From G965202665 sp965243835 (GTDB lineage: Bacteria > Actinomycetota > Acidimicrobiia > Spongiisociales > Spongiisociaceae), in contig OZ251578.1 in assembly GCA_965243835.1 (NCBI GenBank), positions 2,108,001 through 2,172,000 on the forward strand: 64,000 nt of DNA, in the 5' to 3' direction. This document shows, piece by piece, positions 50,893 through 59,366 of this stretch. Every line of letters begins with the position of its first letter. Within the stretch, counting starts at the first letter, position 1. The notes beneath the pieces are model-generated. The model made no database searches, was not told the origin of the DNA, and was given only the letters and a program-made list of their open reading frames with translations. The position numbers and the translations under genes are program-made.

Positions 50893-52113
50893 CTACAAAT
50901 CAGAGGCGAACTGCAGGGCCTCTTGGAAACTCGCTCCCTTTAGCAACAACCTGCGCAACTTCATCAACGGGGCCGTGCGGTCGATGGCGAAGACCCCGGC
51001 CAAGCAATCACCCTCCCGGTACAAGGCCAACAAAGCGGGCTCGTCGGGCGGGTCGTCGACGAACGTCACATCGTCCCCGGCCAGCCCCGCCAACTGCAGA
51101 CGGTGGCCGTACTGGTCCGACCAGAAATAGGGGACGCCTTCGTAGGAAACCGGCTCTTCGCCGTCCAGCGCCCGGCAAATGTTACGAGCGACAGCGGCCG
51201 CCTGCTCCACCGTGTTGGTCCAGTGCTCCACCCGCATTCGTCTCCCGAACCGGGGATTGTCCCACTCGGCCAAATCGCCGACCGCGTACACCCCGTCCAG
51301 GGAAGTGCGCAAAAACTGATCGCAAACCACCGCCCCCCGTTCTACCGCCACACCCGAGCCTTCCAGCCACTCCACGTTGGGAATCACCCCGATCCCGACC
51401 ACCACCGTCTCGCACCGCACCTCGCTCCCGTCCGACGTCTCCACCGCCAATTGATTTTCCTCTTCCCGCACCCCGGTCACCCCCGTTCCGCACCGGAGCC
51501 CCACCCCGTACCGGGCGTGCAGGGCGGCGCACCGCTCCCCCACTTCCCGGCCCACGGCCGCCGCCAGCGGCTGTTCGGCGGCTTCCAGAATGTCCACTTC
51601 CAAACCCCGGCTACGGGCGGAGGCCGCCACCTCGCTCCCGATGAACCCCGCCCCCACCACCGCCAACCGACGGGCCGTCTCCAGCGAAGCACGGATAGCC
51701 TTCGCATCGTCCACGGTTCGCATCACATGCACTCCCGGCAGACCGCCCGTCCCGGGGAGGGTGCGGGCCCGGGCGCCGGTGGCGATGACCGCCGCCTCGT
51801 AACCCAACTTTTCCCCGTCCGCCAAAATAACGGTCCGGGATTCGGCGTCCCATCCCGCCGCCGCCGACCCCAGGCGCAACTCTATTTCCTGCTCCTCGAA
51901 ATACGAGGCGGGCCGAAAAACGGCGTCGGCGGGTTCTTTCTCCCCGGTCAGGACCTCTTTGGAAAGCGGCGGACGGTCGTAGGGCAGATGCTTCTCGTCC
52001 CCCACCAGGGTGATGCGCCCCTCGAACCCGAAAGTGCGCAAGGCGGAGGCGGCGCGCAGGCCGCCCAGGGAAGCCCCGACCACCACCGCCGACGGGGAAG
52101 ACAAAACGCTCAA
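50893..52113 (-). CDS. FAD-dependent ferredoxin reductase
   Basis: 406 residues. AVVVGASLGGLRAASALRTF is the FAD-binding GxGxxG region, RRLAVVGAGFIGSEVAASAR binds NAD(P)H, and TSLDGVYAVGDLAEWDNP is the second FAD motif. A C-terminal reductase domain follows (RVEHWTNTVEQAAAVARNIC). This is the rubredoxin/ferredoxin reductase type that feeds electrons to Rieske oxygenases and P450s. It overlaps the oxygenase gene by 4 nt (ATGA), which supports a shared electron chain: NAD(P)H, this protein, the ferredoxin at 53.2 kb, the oxygenase. Confidence 0.92.
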   Translation of the reverse strand: MSVLSSPSAVVVGASLGGLRAASALRTFGFEGRITLVGDEKHLPYDRPPLSKEVLTGEKEPADAVFRPASYFEEQEIELRLGSAAAGWDAESRTVILADGEKLGYEAAVIATGARARTLPGTGGLPGVHVMRTVDDAKAIRASLETARRLAVVGAGFIGSEVAASARSRGLEVDILEAAEQPLAAAVGREVGERCAALHARYGVGLRCGTGVTGVREEENQLAVETSDGSEVRCETVVVGIGVIPNVEWLEGSGVAVERGAVVCDQFLRTSLDGVYAVGDLAEWDNPRFGRRMRVEHWTNTVEQAAAVARNICRALDGEEPVSYEGVPYFWSDQYGHRLQLAGLAGDDVTFVDDPPDEPALLALYREGDCLAGVFAIDRTAPLMKLRRLLLKGASFQEALQFASDL

Positions 52114-53156
52114 CCGGCGGGGGCCAACTCAAAGACGCCGTCGGCGATTTCCATCAGCCACCGCCGATATAAAACCGTGCCCAGATCGGCCGCCTTGACG
52201 TGCATCTCGGCGCTCAACTCCACCGGCAACTCCTCGGGACGTTGCGACTCCACCACCGGTTTGTCCTGGGCGAGGATTATCTGCTGCATGCGATCAAACT
52301 CCTCGTCCTGGTCGTAAGCGAAGTTGCGGGCCACGAAAGTGAAACACCGGGTTCGTTTGCGGCCCACCGGGGCCACCGCCACGAACAGTATGTAATGCTC
52401 CCGGGGGCCGGCCGAGCTGTCCAACCACATCGCGTTGGGCATAAACACCCGGTATTTTTTCCAAGCCTGATAGGTTTCGCCTTCGCCGGTCACCGCCGAG
52501 TTTTTGGGGTTGTCGGTGTATTCCAGGAAAGGCCCGGCCGTCATGCGAATCTCCCCCCCGTGCCGTTCGGCGTCGTAATCGGCGATCTCGGCGTGGTCGC
52601 GATCCCCCAGTATTCCGTGATGAACATGGGCGAAATGCGAGAAATCAAAATAGTTTTCCAACCTCCGCCCCACCGAACAATCCCACTCGTACGGCTCCCA
52701 GTGCATAATTCTATAAGAAGGGTCGTCCAGTTCCGGGAGAACCGCCGGCGGGAAAACGGGAGTCCCTCCGCCCAGGCAGGTCCAAACCAGGCCCCCGGAT
52801 TCCACGGTCGGGTAAACGGGAAGTTGGGCCGTCAGTTTGCCGTTCAACTCGGGCCGGGCCGGAATGTCCACCACCGTGCCGTCCTTGTCGTACGCCCATC
52901 CGTGGTAGGCGCACCGCAGGAAACACCCGTCGATGCGGCCCAAGGCCAGCGAGGAACCGCGGTGGCGGCAGATGTCGTCGAAAACGTAGGGCAGTCCGTC
53001 CAGGCGGGCCACCGCCAACCGGGTGTCGAACAAAGTGACCTGATGGGGGGCGTCCGTCAAGTCCGCGGAGAAAGCCACCGGATGCCAAAAATGCCGGAGC
53101 TGTTCATAGAGGCGGGCTTCCCCCGCCACATCCAACTGGGTGTTTCCCTGTTTCAT
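52110..53156 (-). CDS. Rieske [2Fe-2S] aromatic-ring or N/O-demethylating oxygenase, first copy
   Basis: 348 residues. CRHRGSSLALGRIDGCFLRC with AYHGW gives the Rieske CxH...CxxH ligands at about residues 63-85. The catalytic iron site is likely in ENYFDFSHFAHVHHGIL (D..H...H). Length and order resemble VanA/PobA-type single-component alpha subunits that demethylate or hydroxylate small aromatic or betaine-like compounds. It lies downstream of the ferredoxin and overlaps the reductase. The substrate cannot be read; the second copy at 62.2 kb is clearly different. Confidence 0.9.
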   Translation of the reverse strand: MKQGNTQLDVAGEARLYEQLRHFWHPVAFSADLTDAPHQVTLFDTRLAVARLDGLPYVFDDICRHRGSSLALGRIDGCFLRCAYHGWAYDKDGTVVDIPARPELNGKLTAQLPVYPTVESGGLVWTCLGGGTPVFPPAVLPELDDPSYRIMHWEPYEWDCSVGRRLENYFDFSHFAHVHHGILGDRDHAEIADYDAERHGGEIRMTAGPFLEYTDNPKNSAVTGEGETYQAWKKYRVFMPNAMWLDSSAGPREHYILFVAVAPVGRKRTRCFTFVARNFAYDQDEEFDRMQQIILAQDKPVVESQRPEELPVELSAEMHVKAADLGTVLYRRWLMEIADGVFELAPAG

Positions 53157-53217
53157 AAGTATTTACCCTCCTGACTACTAAGGCTATTCAAGAATATTCA
53201 AGATTACTCAAGACTGC

Positions 53218-53436
53218 TCATACGTTGGTAACGGTAATAGCTTCCACCGGACAACAGAGGGCGGCGTTGCGGGCCTCGTCCGCCAGTTCATCGGGAACGG
53301 TGGGTTGCAAAGCCATAATCCGGCGGCTGTCGTCGGAAACCTGAAACAGTTCCGGAGCCACCGATGCGCACATACCGGAAACTATGCACGCGGCATGGTC
53401 TATTTCCACCGTGGTTGCGCCTGTTGCGCCGGTCAT
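53218..53436 (-). CDS. Small [3Fe-4S]-type ferredoxin
   Basis: 72 residues. VEIDHAACIVSGMCASVAPE holds CxxxxxC and NAALCCPVEAITV the last ligand, the pattern of ferredoxins that serve actinobacterial P450 and Rieske oxygenases. It sits just upstream of the oxygenase gene, so it probably carries electrons from the reductase to it. Confidence 0.9.
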   Translation of the reverse strand: MTGATGATTVEIDHAACIVSGMCASVAPELFQVSDDSRRIMALQPTVPDELADEARNAALCCPVEAITVTNV

Positions 53437-53487
53437 GTCATCCCTCCCTTCGCGGGGAAGCGCGCCTCCTAAGCCGCGCCCGTCAGT

Positions 53488-54000
53488 CTAGTTGTCATCG
53501 CCGCCGGGGCTGTGCCCTACGCCCCACACTGCGCAGACCGCTTTGATTATGTTCTGATATCCGGTGCATCGGCACATATTCCCGGAAAGCAACTCCACAA
53601 CCTGCCCGGGGCTTCGGTAAGCAGCGGGGTCGACGCTCTCCAATGTCATCAAAAAGCCGGCGGTGCAGAATCCGCACTGCATGGCGTGATGATCATGAAA
53701 CGCCTGTTGCATGGGGGTCAGTTCGCCGTCGCGGGCCAGGTCCTCCACCGTCCGGATAACGCAACCGTCCGCTTGGACGGCCAGGGTGGAACAGGAACGG
53801 ATGGCGTCGCCGTCCATGATTAACGTGCAGGCTCCGCAATACCCGTGTTCGCACCCGACATGCGTGCCGGTCAGGCCGACCACGTCGCGGATGAAGTCGG
53901 AAAGCAACAACCGGGCGGGGACCCGATGCGTCGCCTCCGTCCCGTTGACGACGACCGTCAGGTCAACCTCCCGGGAGCCCCAGCCAGAATCCGTATTCAT
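53488..54000 (-). CDS. Molybdenum hydroxylase small subunit, two [2Fe-2S] clusters
   Basis: 170 residues. GCEHGYCGACTLIMDGDAIR is the plant-type [2Fe-2S] site. MQCGFCTAGFLMTLESVD and GNMCRCTGYQNIIKAV form the second cluster in the four-helix domain. The order is that of CoxS/XdhC-like subunits. It passes electrons from the molybdopterin subunit to FAD. Its start overlaps the stop of the medium subunit gene. Confidence 0.93.
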   Translation of the reverse strand: MNTDSGWGSREVDLTVVVNGTEATHRVPARLLLSDFIRDVVGLTGTHVGCEHGYCGACTLIMDGDAIRSCSTLAVQADGCVIRTVEDLARDGELTPMQQAFHDHHAMQCGFCTAGFLMTLESVDPAAYRSPGQVVELLSGNMCRCTGYQNIIKAVCAVWGVGHSPGGDDN

Positions 54001-54878
54001 AATCCGCCGCCCCCGGCTTCGGACACCGCCGCCCGCGCGCTTCTCGCCAGCAGGGAACCTAAAGCCTCCCGGCGGTATTCGGAGGAGGCGTGCACGTCCT
54101 CCACCGCATCGGCGGAGTCTTCGTAGGCCGCCTCCCGCAACCGGTCGCCGCGGCCCCCGTTCGCGCCGGGGCCGAATCCGACCATAGCTTCCTCGACGGC
54201 GGCCAGACGGCGCGGCTGTCCGCTCACCCCGAAACTGACCAGCTTCCCCCCGCGCACCGCGCCCTCCGCAATCTCCAGGGAAGCAACCAGCCCGACCAGG
54301 GCGAAGTCCCCCGAGCGGCGGGCTATCTCATCCACAACGGTCACCGCCGCGGGCGGCTCCGCCGGGAACCGGACGCCGGTAATCATCTCCGATGACCGCA
54401 AATCCGTCCAGTACGGACCCAGGAAAAAGTCTTCCGCCGGAACCGTCCGCTCCCCCTGCGGGCCCCGGACGGTCAAACGGGCCCCGCAGGCCATGGCCAG
54501 GGCCGGGAGCTCGGCGGCGGGATCGGCGTGCGCCAGGGAGCCGCACACGGTCCCCCGGTTTCTGATCGGCAGATGTCCCACGAAACGCAGGGCCCGGCGC
54601 AGGCCGGGAACCGCCGCCGCCGTCCGGTCGCACCTCATAACCCGGCTCTGGGTGACCGAAGCCCCGATCGTCGCCCCGTCCGCGTCCGCCCGCAACTCCC
54701 CCAACCCGGCCGTGCGCCGGATGTCCACCAGCAGGGACGGTCGGGAAAGCCGAAAATTCATGGCGGGAATCAGGCTTTGGCCGCCCGCCAGAACCTTGGC
54801 CGAATCCGAAGAGGCGAGGGCCTCCACCGCCTCCGGCACGGTGGCGGGACGGCAGTAGGCGAAGGGGGCGGGCTTCAT
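53997..54878 (-). CDS. Molybdenum hydroxylase medium subunit (FAD-binding)
   Basis: About 293 residues from the ATG at 54878 (MKPAPFAYCRP), which overlaps the large subunit's stop as ATGA; the frame is open further upstream without homology. AKVLAGGQSLIPAMNFRLSR is the FAD-binding AGGxS motif, and RNRGTVCGSLAHADPAAELP is the second (TIGGxxxxxxP-like). It completes the CoxL-CoxM-CoxS type heterotrimer. Confidence 0.92.
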   Translation of the reverse strand: MKPAPFAYCRPATVPEAVEALASSDSAKVLAGGQSLIPAMNFRLSRPSLLVDIRRTAGLGELRADADGATIGASVTQSRVMRCDRTAAAVPGLRRALRFVGHLPIRNRGTVCGSLAHADPAAELPALAMACGARLTVRGPQGERTVPAEDFFLGPYWTDLRSSEMITGVRFPAEPPAAVTVVDEIARRSGDFALVGLVASLEIAEGAVRGGKLVSFGVSGQPRRLAAVEEAMVGFGPGANGGRGDRLREAAYEDSADAVEDVHASSEYRREALGSLLARSARAAVSEAGGGGL

Positions 54879-57343
54879 AGTTTCACTCCGGCGGCTTCCC
54901 GGATGGCCCGGCGGACGGCGTCGGGGGTCACCGGCGTGGACCAAATCTCCACCCCCAGTTCGGCCAAGGCGTCCGACACCGCCCCGGCCACCACCGCCGG
55001 CGGGCCGATGGTCCCCCCCTCGCCGCACCCTTTGACCCCCAGCGGTTGACCGGGGGCGGGGGTCTGGAAATGGTCGATGGTGATCGGCGGAACTTCGGAG
55101 CAGGTGGGGAACAGGTATTCCATAAAAGAAGCAAACCGGGGCTGAGCCGTTTCCGGATCGTATTGGAAATGTTCATACATGGCCCCGGCGATTCCCTGGG
55201 CGACGCCGCCTTGCACCTGGCCGTCGACGATCATCGGGTTGAGCATCGTCCCGCAGTCGTGCACCACCGCATACTCCTCGATGCGCACCTCCCCGGTGCT
55301 GATGCGGACGCTCACCACCCCGGCGTGGGCCCCGTTGGACCAGCTGGCGGCGGCGTTCACCTTGCCCGCCGCGTCGGGAAGGTGCTCCAGGTCGGGAGGT
55401 TCGAAATAGCCGGACATTTCCAGGCCGGGCTCCATCCCCCGGGGCAGGTCCACGGTGCGGGCCCAAGCGGCGGTGGCCACCCGGGCCCAGTCCACCCGGG
55501 GCTCGTCGCTTCCCGCGACATGGAACCCGCCGTCGGCGAGGATCACGTCTTCGGCGTCCGCTTCCAACATATGGGAAGCTATCTCCCGCGCTTTGGCCAG
55601 CAGGCGGTCGGCGGCCATCAAGATGGAGCCGCTCATCACGATGGCGGAGCGGCTCCCCCAAGCCCCCAACCCGTAGGGGGCCCGTTCGGTGTCCCCCATC
55701 ACCACCGTCACGTCCGACGGATGCAACCCCAAGGCCTCGGCCGTCAGCTGGGCGGCCACCGTCTCCGTTCCCTGGCCGAGGGCGGTCACTCCCAGGCCGA
55801 CGCGCGCCTTGCCGTCCGGGTCCACCCGCAGGGTGGCCGCGTCGTAGCCGGCCCAATGGCCGGTGGTGAGGTGATAGGTGGGAGTGGTGGGCTCCACGTA
55901 GTTGGCGTAACCGACCCCCACCCGGACATCGGGATCGGCGGCGTACCGGGCCCGCGCCCGCTCCTCCGCCGGCCCGATCAGTTCCAAAACCCGTTCAAAA
56001 GACCGGGCGTGGGAACCGGAATCGACCTTGCCTCCGCCGTGCATGGTGTACGGCATCTGCTCCTCGGACAGCAACATGCGGCGCCGCATCTCCACCCGGT
56101 CGGTTCCGGTGAGGCGGGCCACCTTATCTATTATCCCTTCCATTACCAGCATCCCCTCCGGCACTCCGAACCCCCGGTAGGCCCCGGACGGGGTCTTGTT
56201 GGTCACCGCGCACACCGGATGCACCTGCATGTTCGGGAAGTCGTATCCGCCGGTGATGCAGGCCGCGGTGACGAACACCGGGGCGGTTCCGGGCATGAAA
56301 ATCTCCCCGGAACCCACATCGCAGTACGCCGTGCAGCGAACGGCCCGCAGGGTTCCGTCTTCGTCGTAGGCGACTTCCACGTCGTGCCGTTGATCCCGGG
56401 CATGCGCCGTCGCCACCAGGTTCTCCAAGCGGTCTTCCAGCCACCGCACCGGCCGCCCCAACCGCCGGGCCAGCCAGGCGATCACCACTTCCTCGGGGTA
56501 AACGTGGGTCTTGGCCCCGAACCCGCCTCCCATGGCGGGGGTTATCACCCGCACCTGCGGCTCCGCCACGCCCAGCATGCCGGCCAGGGTGGTGCGGACG
56601 ATGTGGGGGCTCTGCGTGGACGACCATACGGTGAGCCCCCCGTCGGACGAATCGGCGACCACCCCCCGGCATTCCAGCGGCAATCCGGTCTGGCGCTGGC
56701 TGACGAAGGAGGCGGTGAAGGAGCCGTCCGCTTCGGCGAAGGCCCGGGCCACCTCCGGTTTTTCGGTTGGGAAATCAACCAGGCGGTTGTCGGGCCAGTC
56801 CTCGTACAGCCGGGGGGCGTCCCCGGCCAGGGACCGGTCCAGCCCGGCCACGGCGGGAAGGGTCTCCAACTCGGCGGAGGCGGACACCAGGGCCGCCGCG
56901 TCCTCGGCCGCGTACCGGTCCGCGGCTGCTACCACCGCATAGGGCGACCCGACGTAACGCACCCGGTCCTCGGCCAAAGGACGTTGGCGGACGGGACGGA
57001 TGTAGTCGATGGTATGGGGGAAGGAACCGACGTCCCCCAGGTCGGCGGCGGTATAGACGGCGACCACGCCGGGCAGGGCGCGGGCCGCCTCCGCGTCGAT
57101 GGAAACGATGCGGGCGTTGGCGACGGGGCTGCGTACGAAAACCGCCTCCAGCATCCCCGGCAGTTTCACATCGGCTATGTAACGTTGCCGCCCCAGCAAC
57201 GGGGAACGATCCTCCCGGCGGGGGGCGGCCCGTCCGATATGACCGGCCCGATGGCGGATCATGGGGTTGATATCCAAGGGGGTCTGCGCGGTCACCGCCA
57301 TCCCTCCTCCCCGGGCCGCGTCCCGTAGCTCATCATCGCTCAT
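54875..57343 (-). CDS. Molybdenum hydroxylase large subunit (CoxL/XDH family)
   Basis: 822 residues; a later start at the Met of MAVTAQTPLDINP is possible. PLLGRQRYIADVKLPGMLEA begins the domain. VITPAMGGGFGAKTHVYPEE is the molybdopterin Q/GGFG loop, SGAYRGFGVPEGMLVMEGII the next, and VKGCGEGGTIGPPAVV ends it with the catalytic Glu. The active-site loop SGAYRGFGVPE lacks the AYxCSFR of true CO dehydrogenases, so the substrate is more likely an aldehyde, purine or N-heterocycle. It starts 6 nt after the permease gene, linking it to the BMP importer. Confidence 0.92.
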   Translation of the reverse strand: MSDDELRDAARGGGMAVTAQTPLDINPMIRHRAGHIGRAAPRREDRSPLLGRQRYIADVKLPGMLEAVFVRSPVANARIVSIDAEAARALPGVVAVYTAADLGDVGSFPHTIDYIRPVRQRPLAEDRVRYVGSPYAVVAAADRYAAEDAAALVSASAELETLPAVAGLDRSLAGDAPRLYEDWPDNRLVDFPTEKPEVARAFAEADGSFTASFVSQRQTGLPLECRGVVADSSDGGLTVWSSTQSPHIVRTTLAGMLGVAEPQVRVITPAMGGGFGAKTHVYPEEVVIAWLARRLGRPVRWLEDRLENLVATAHARDQRHDVEVAYDEDGTLRAVRCTAYCDVGSGEIFMPGTAPVFVTAACITGGYDFPNMQVHPVCAVTNKTPSGAYRGFGVPEGMLVMEGIIDKVARLTGTDRVEMRRRMLLSEEQMPYTMHGGGKVDSGSHARSFERVLELIGPAEERARARYAADPDVRVGVGYANYVEPTTPTYHLTTGHWAGYDAATLRVDPDGKARVGLGVTALGQGTETVAAQLTAEALGLHPSDVTVVMGDTERAPYGLGAWGSRSAIVMSGSILMAADRLLAKAREIASHMLEADAEDVILADGGFHVAGSDEPRVDWARVATAAWARTVDLPRGMEPGLEMSGYFEPPDLEHLPDAAGKVNAAASWSNGAHAGVVSVRISTGEVRIEEYAVVHDCGTMLNPMIVDGQVQGGVAQGIAGAMYEHFQYDPETAQPRFASFMEYLFPTCSEVPPITIDHFQTPAPGQPLGVKGCGEGGTIGPPAVVAGAVSDALAELGVEIWSTPVTPDAVRRAIREAAGVKL

Positions 57344-57349
57344 CGTAAC

Positions 57350-58240
57350 TCATCGTTCGCCGCGATGATAGGGGATGGTCAGGGACATGGGCATCTGCGA
57401 GCGGTTGCGGTTGAAAACCAGGGCCACGATGGTCAACACGAACGGCAAGGCCAACAGCAACTGGTAGGGAAGTTCCACGTCGCTGGCCTGCAAAGCCAAC
57501 TGGGTGGCCTCCAAAAAACCGAACAGGAGGGAACCGGCCACTATCCAACTGGTGCGCCAGTTGCCGAAAATAACGATGGCCAGGGCGATCCATCCCCGGC
57601 CGGAAGCGATGTCCGGAAAGAAAAGTCCCGTGGAACCCAGGGAAAGGTAGGACCCGGCCAGCCCGGCCATCACCCCCCCGAACACCACCGCTACGTACTG
57701 ACGGGAGACGATGCCCACCCCCCGCATATCGCACGCCTCCGGGTTGTGCCCCACGCTGCGCAACTCCAATCCGTATTTGGTCCGATAGAGAAACGCCCAT
57801 ATCACCGGGACCATGAAAACAGCGAAGTAGGTCAACCAGGGCAGGTCCAGCGTCTCCACGGTCGGAATGGCGATGCTTCCTTCGCTTTCATAGACGGAGC
57901 GATACCAAAAGAAAGCCAGCCCGATCCCCAGGATGTTGAGGGCCAGCCCGGCCACCACCTGGTTCACTTTCACTGTCACCGTCAGCAGCGCCATCAACAG
58001 GGACAAAGCCGCCCCGCCCAGGGCCGCCCCGACCAGCCCGGCCCAGGTGCTTCCCGACTGGCCGGCGACCAGGAACCCGGCGAAGGCCCCCATGGTCATC
58101 GTGCCTTCCAAACTGAGGTTCAAGATGCCGCTGCTCTCGCATACCATCTCTCCCAAAGCGGCCAAAAGCAGGGGGGTGGCGATGCGGACCGTGGCCAGCA
58201 GGACGCCGACCAAAACGGAGGCGGTGAAGAAATCACCCAT
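57350..58240 (-). CDS. BMP-family ABC importer permease 2 (NupQ-like)
   Basis: 296 residues, eight or so hydrophobic helices. ALGEMVCESSGILNLSLEGT and MRGVGIVSRQYVAVVFGGVM are diagnostic of the nucleoside/simple-sugar permease group paired with BMP lipoproteins. It overlaps the other permease gene by 8 nt. The cluster probably imports a nucleoside or purine-like compound; this fits the adjacent molybdenum hydroxylase but is inferred. Confidence 0.9.
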   Translation of the reverse strand: MGDFFTASVLVGVLLATVRIATPLLLAALGEMVCESSGILNLSLEGTMTMGAFAGFLVAGQSGSTWAGLVGAALGGAALSLLMALLTVTVKVNQVVAGLALNILGIGLAFFWYRSVYESEGSIAIPTVETLDLPWLTYFAVFMVPVIWAFLYRTKYGLELRSVGHNPEACDMRGVGIVSRQYVAVVFGGVMAGLAGSYLSLGSTGLFFPDIASGRGWIALAIVIFGNWRTSWIVAGSLLFGFLEATQLALQASDVELPYQLLLALPFVLTIVALVFNRNRSQMPMSLTIPYHRGER

Positions 58241-59366
58241 CCCGCGCCGTCCGTCGTATGCGGTAACGGCAGGCCACGGCCGCCGCCAGCACCAAAGTCA
58301 GGGTGATGCCTTCGATGACGTCCACCAGCGCGCTCGGTATTCCCGTCTCATACTGCATGGCGGTGGATCCGTTCAGCAAAGCCCCGAAGGCGATGGCCGT
58401 GACGATGACGCCCAACGGGTGCAGGCGGGCCACCAGGGCGATGATGATTCCGGTGAACCCCACCCCCACCGCGATATCCAGTTGCAACCGGTGGTGGAGC
58501 CCCAGCAACTCCCCGGCCCCGGCCACGCCGGCGATGGCCCCCGAGATGGCCATCACCGCCAAAGTGACCATTCCCACCCGGATGCCCTTGTACCGGGAGG
58601 CGGTCACGTTGGACCCCACTCCCCGAATTTCGTAACCGAGGGTGGTGCGCCGAATGAGAAAATAGACGGCGGCCGCCGCCAGCAAGGCGATGGCGAATCC
58701 CCAATGCAGTCGGCTGTCGGCCGTGAACCGGGGCAGGAAGAAGACGTCGGCCATCCTCTCCGTCTGATAATAAGGGGTGCCGGGGGCCTGCCACGGACCC
58801 GCCAGCAAATAGGAAAGAATGTAGAGGATCACGAAGTTGAGCATGACGGTGGTCAGGATCTCGTTGGTCTGATAGCGGACCAGAAGCCCGCCCGCTATGG
58901 AAGCCCACGCCGCCCCGGCCAGGGCGGCCGCGGCGAACATCACGATGAAAGACAGCGGGGCGGGCAAGCCGCCCCAAACGTCGTACACCCACCAAGCGCC
59001 CATGGCCCCGGCGAAGAACTGCCCCTCGGCCCCGATATTCCAAACTCCGGCCCGAAAGGCGATGGCCGCCGCCAGCCCGGTGAGGATCAGGGGCGTGGCC
59101 TGCACCAGGGTCTCCAAGGCCGCCCGCCGGCTTCCGAACGCCCCGTTGTACAAGGCCCCCAGCGACTCCCAGGGTTCGTAGCCGGCGGCGGACACCAGGA
59201 TTCCGATGATGGCCGCGGCCGCCGACAGCGCCGACAGCAGGGCCGCCAACTCGTGCCAGGGCCGGACATGGAGCCGTTTCTCCAGTCGCCAACCGGCGCC
59301 GGGTTGCAACAGCCGGGAAGTCACGTCCCCCGGTTGGCCGCCTCCGGAGGGGGCGGGCGCGGTCAT
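58233..59366 (-). CDS. BMP-family ABC importer permease 1 (NupP-like)
   Basis: 377 residues. FRAGVWNIGAEGQFFAGAMG and GVGSNVTASRYKGIRVGMVT are conserved family segments, with the loop GAIAGVAGAGELLGLHHRLQ between helices. A longer N-terminus than its partner includes a Pro/Gly-rich cytoplasmic start. The start overlaps the ATPase stop as ATGA. Confidence 0.9.
   Translation of the reverse strand: MTAPAPSGGGQPGDVTSRLLQPGAGWRLEKRLHVRPWHELAALLSALSAAAAIIGILVSAAGYEPWESLGALYNGAFGSRRAALETLVQATPLILTGLAAAIAFRAGVWNIGAEGQFFAGAMGAWWVYDVWGGLPAPLSFIVMFAAAALAGAAWASIAGGLLVRYQTNEILTTVMLNFVILYILSYLLAGPWQAPGTPYYQTERMADVFFLPRFTADSRLHWGFAIALLAAAAVYFLIRRTTLGYEIRGVGSNVTASRYKGIRVGMVTLAVMAISGAIAGVAGAGELLGLHHRLQLDIAVGVGFTGIIIALVARLHPLGVIVTAIAFGALLNGSTAMQYETGIPSALVDVIEGITLTLVLAAAVACRYRIRRTARDG

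Noticed and set aside
55046..57328. Plus-strand open frame of 760 codons opposite the molybdenum hydroxylase large subunit
   Set aside because: The minus strand encodes a complete CoxL-type protein; the plus frame shows only composition-driven sequence.
54875..57343. Aerobic carbon monoxide dehydrogenase
   Set aside because: The loop that carries the catalytic Cys in true CoxL (AYxCSFR) reads SGAYRGFGVPE here, so it is a related hydroxylase and not form I CO dehydrogenase.
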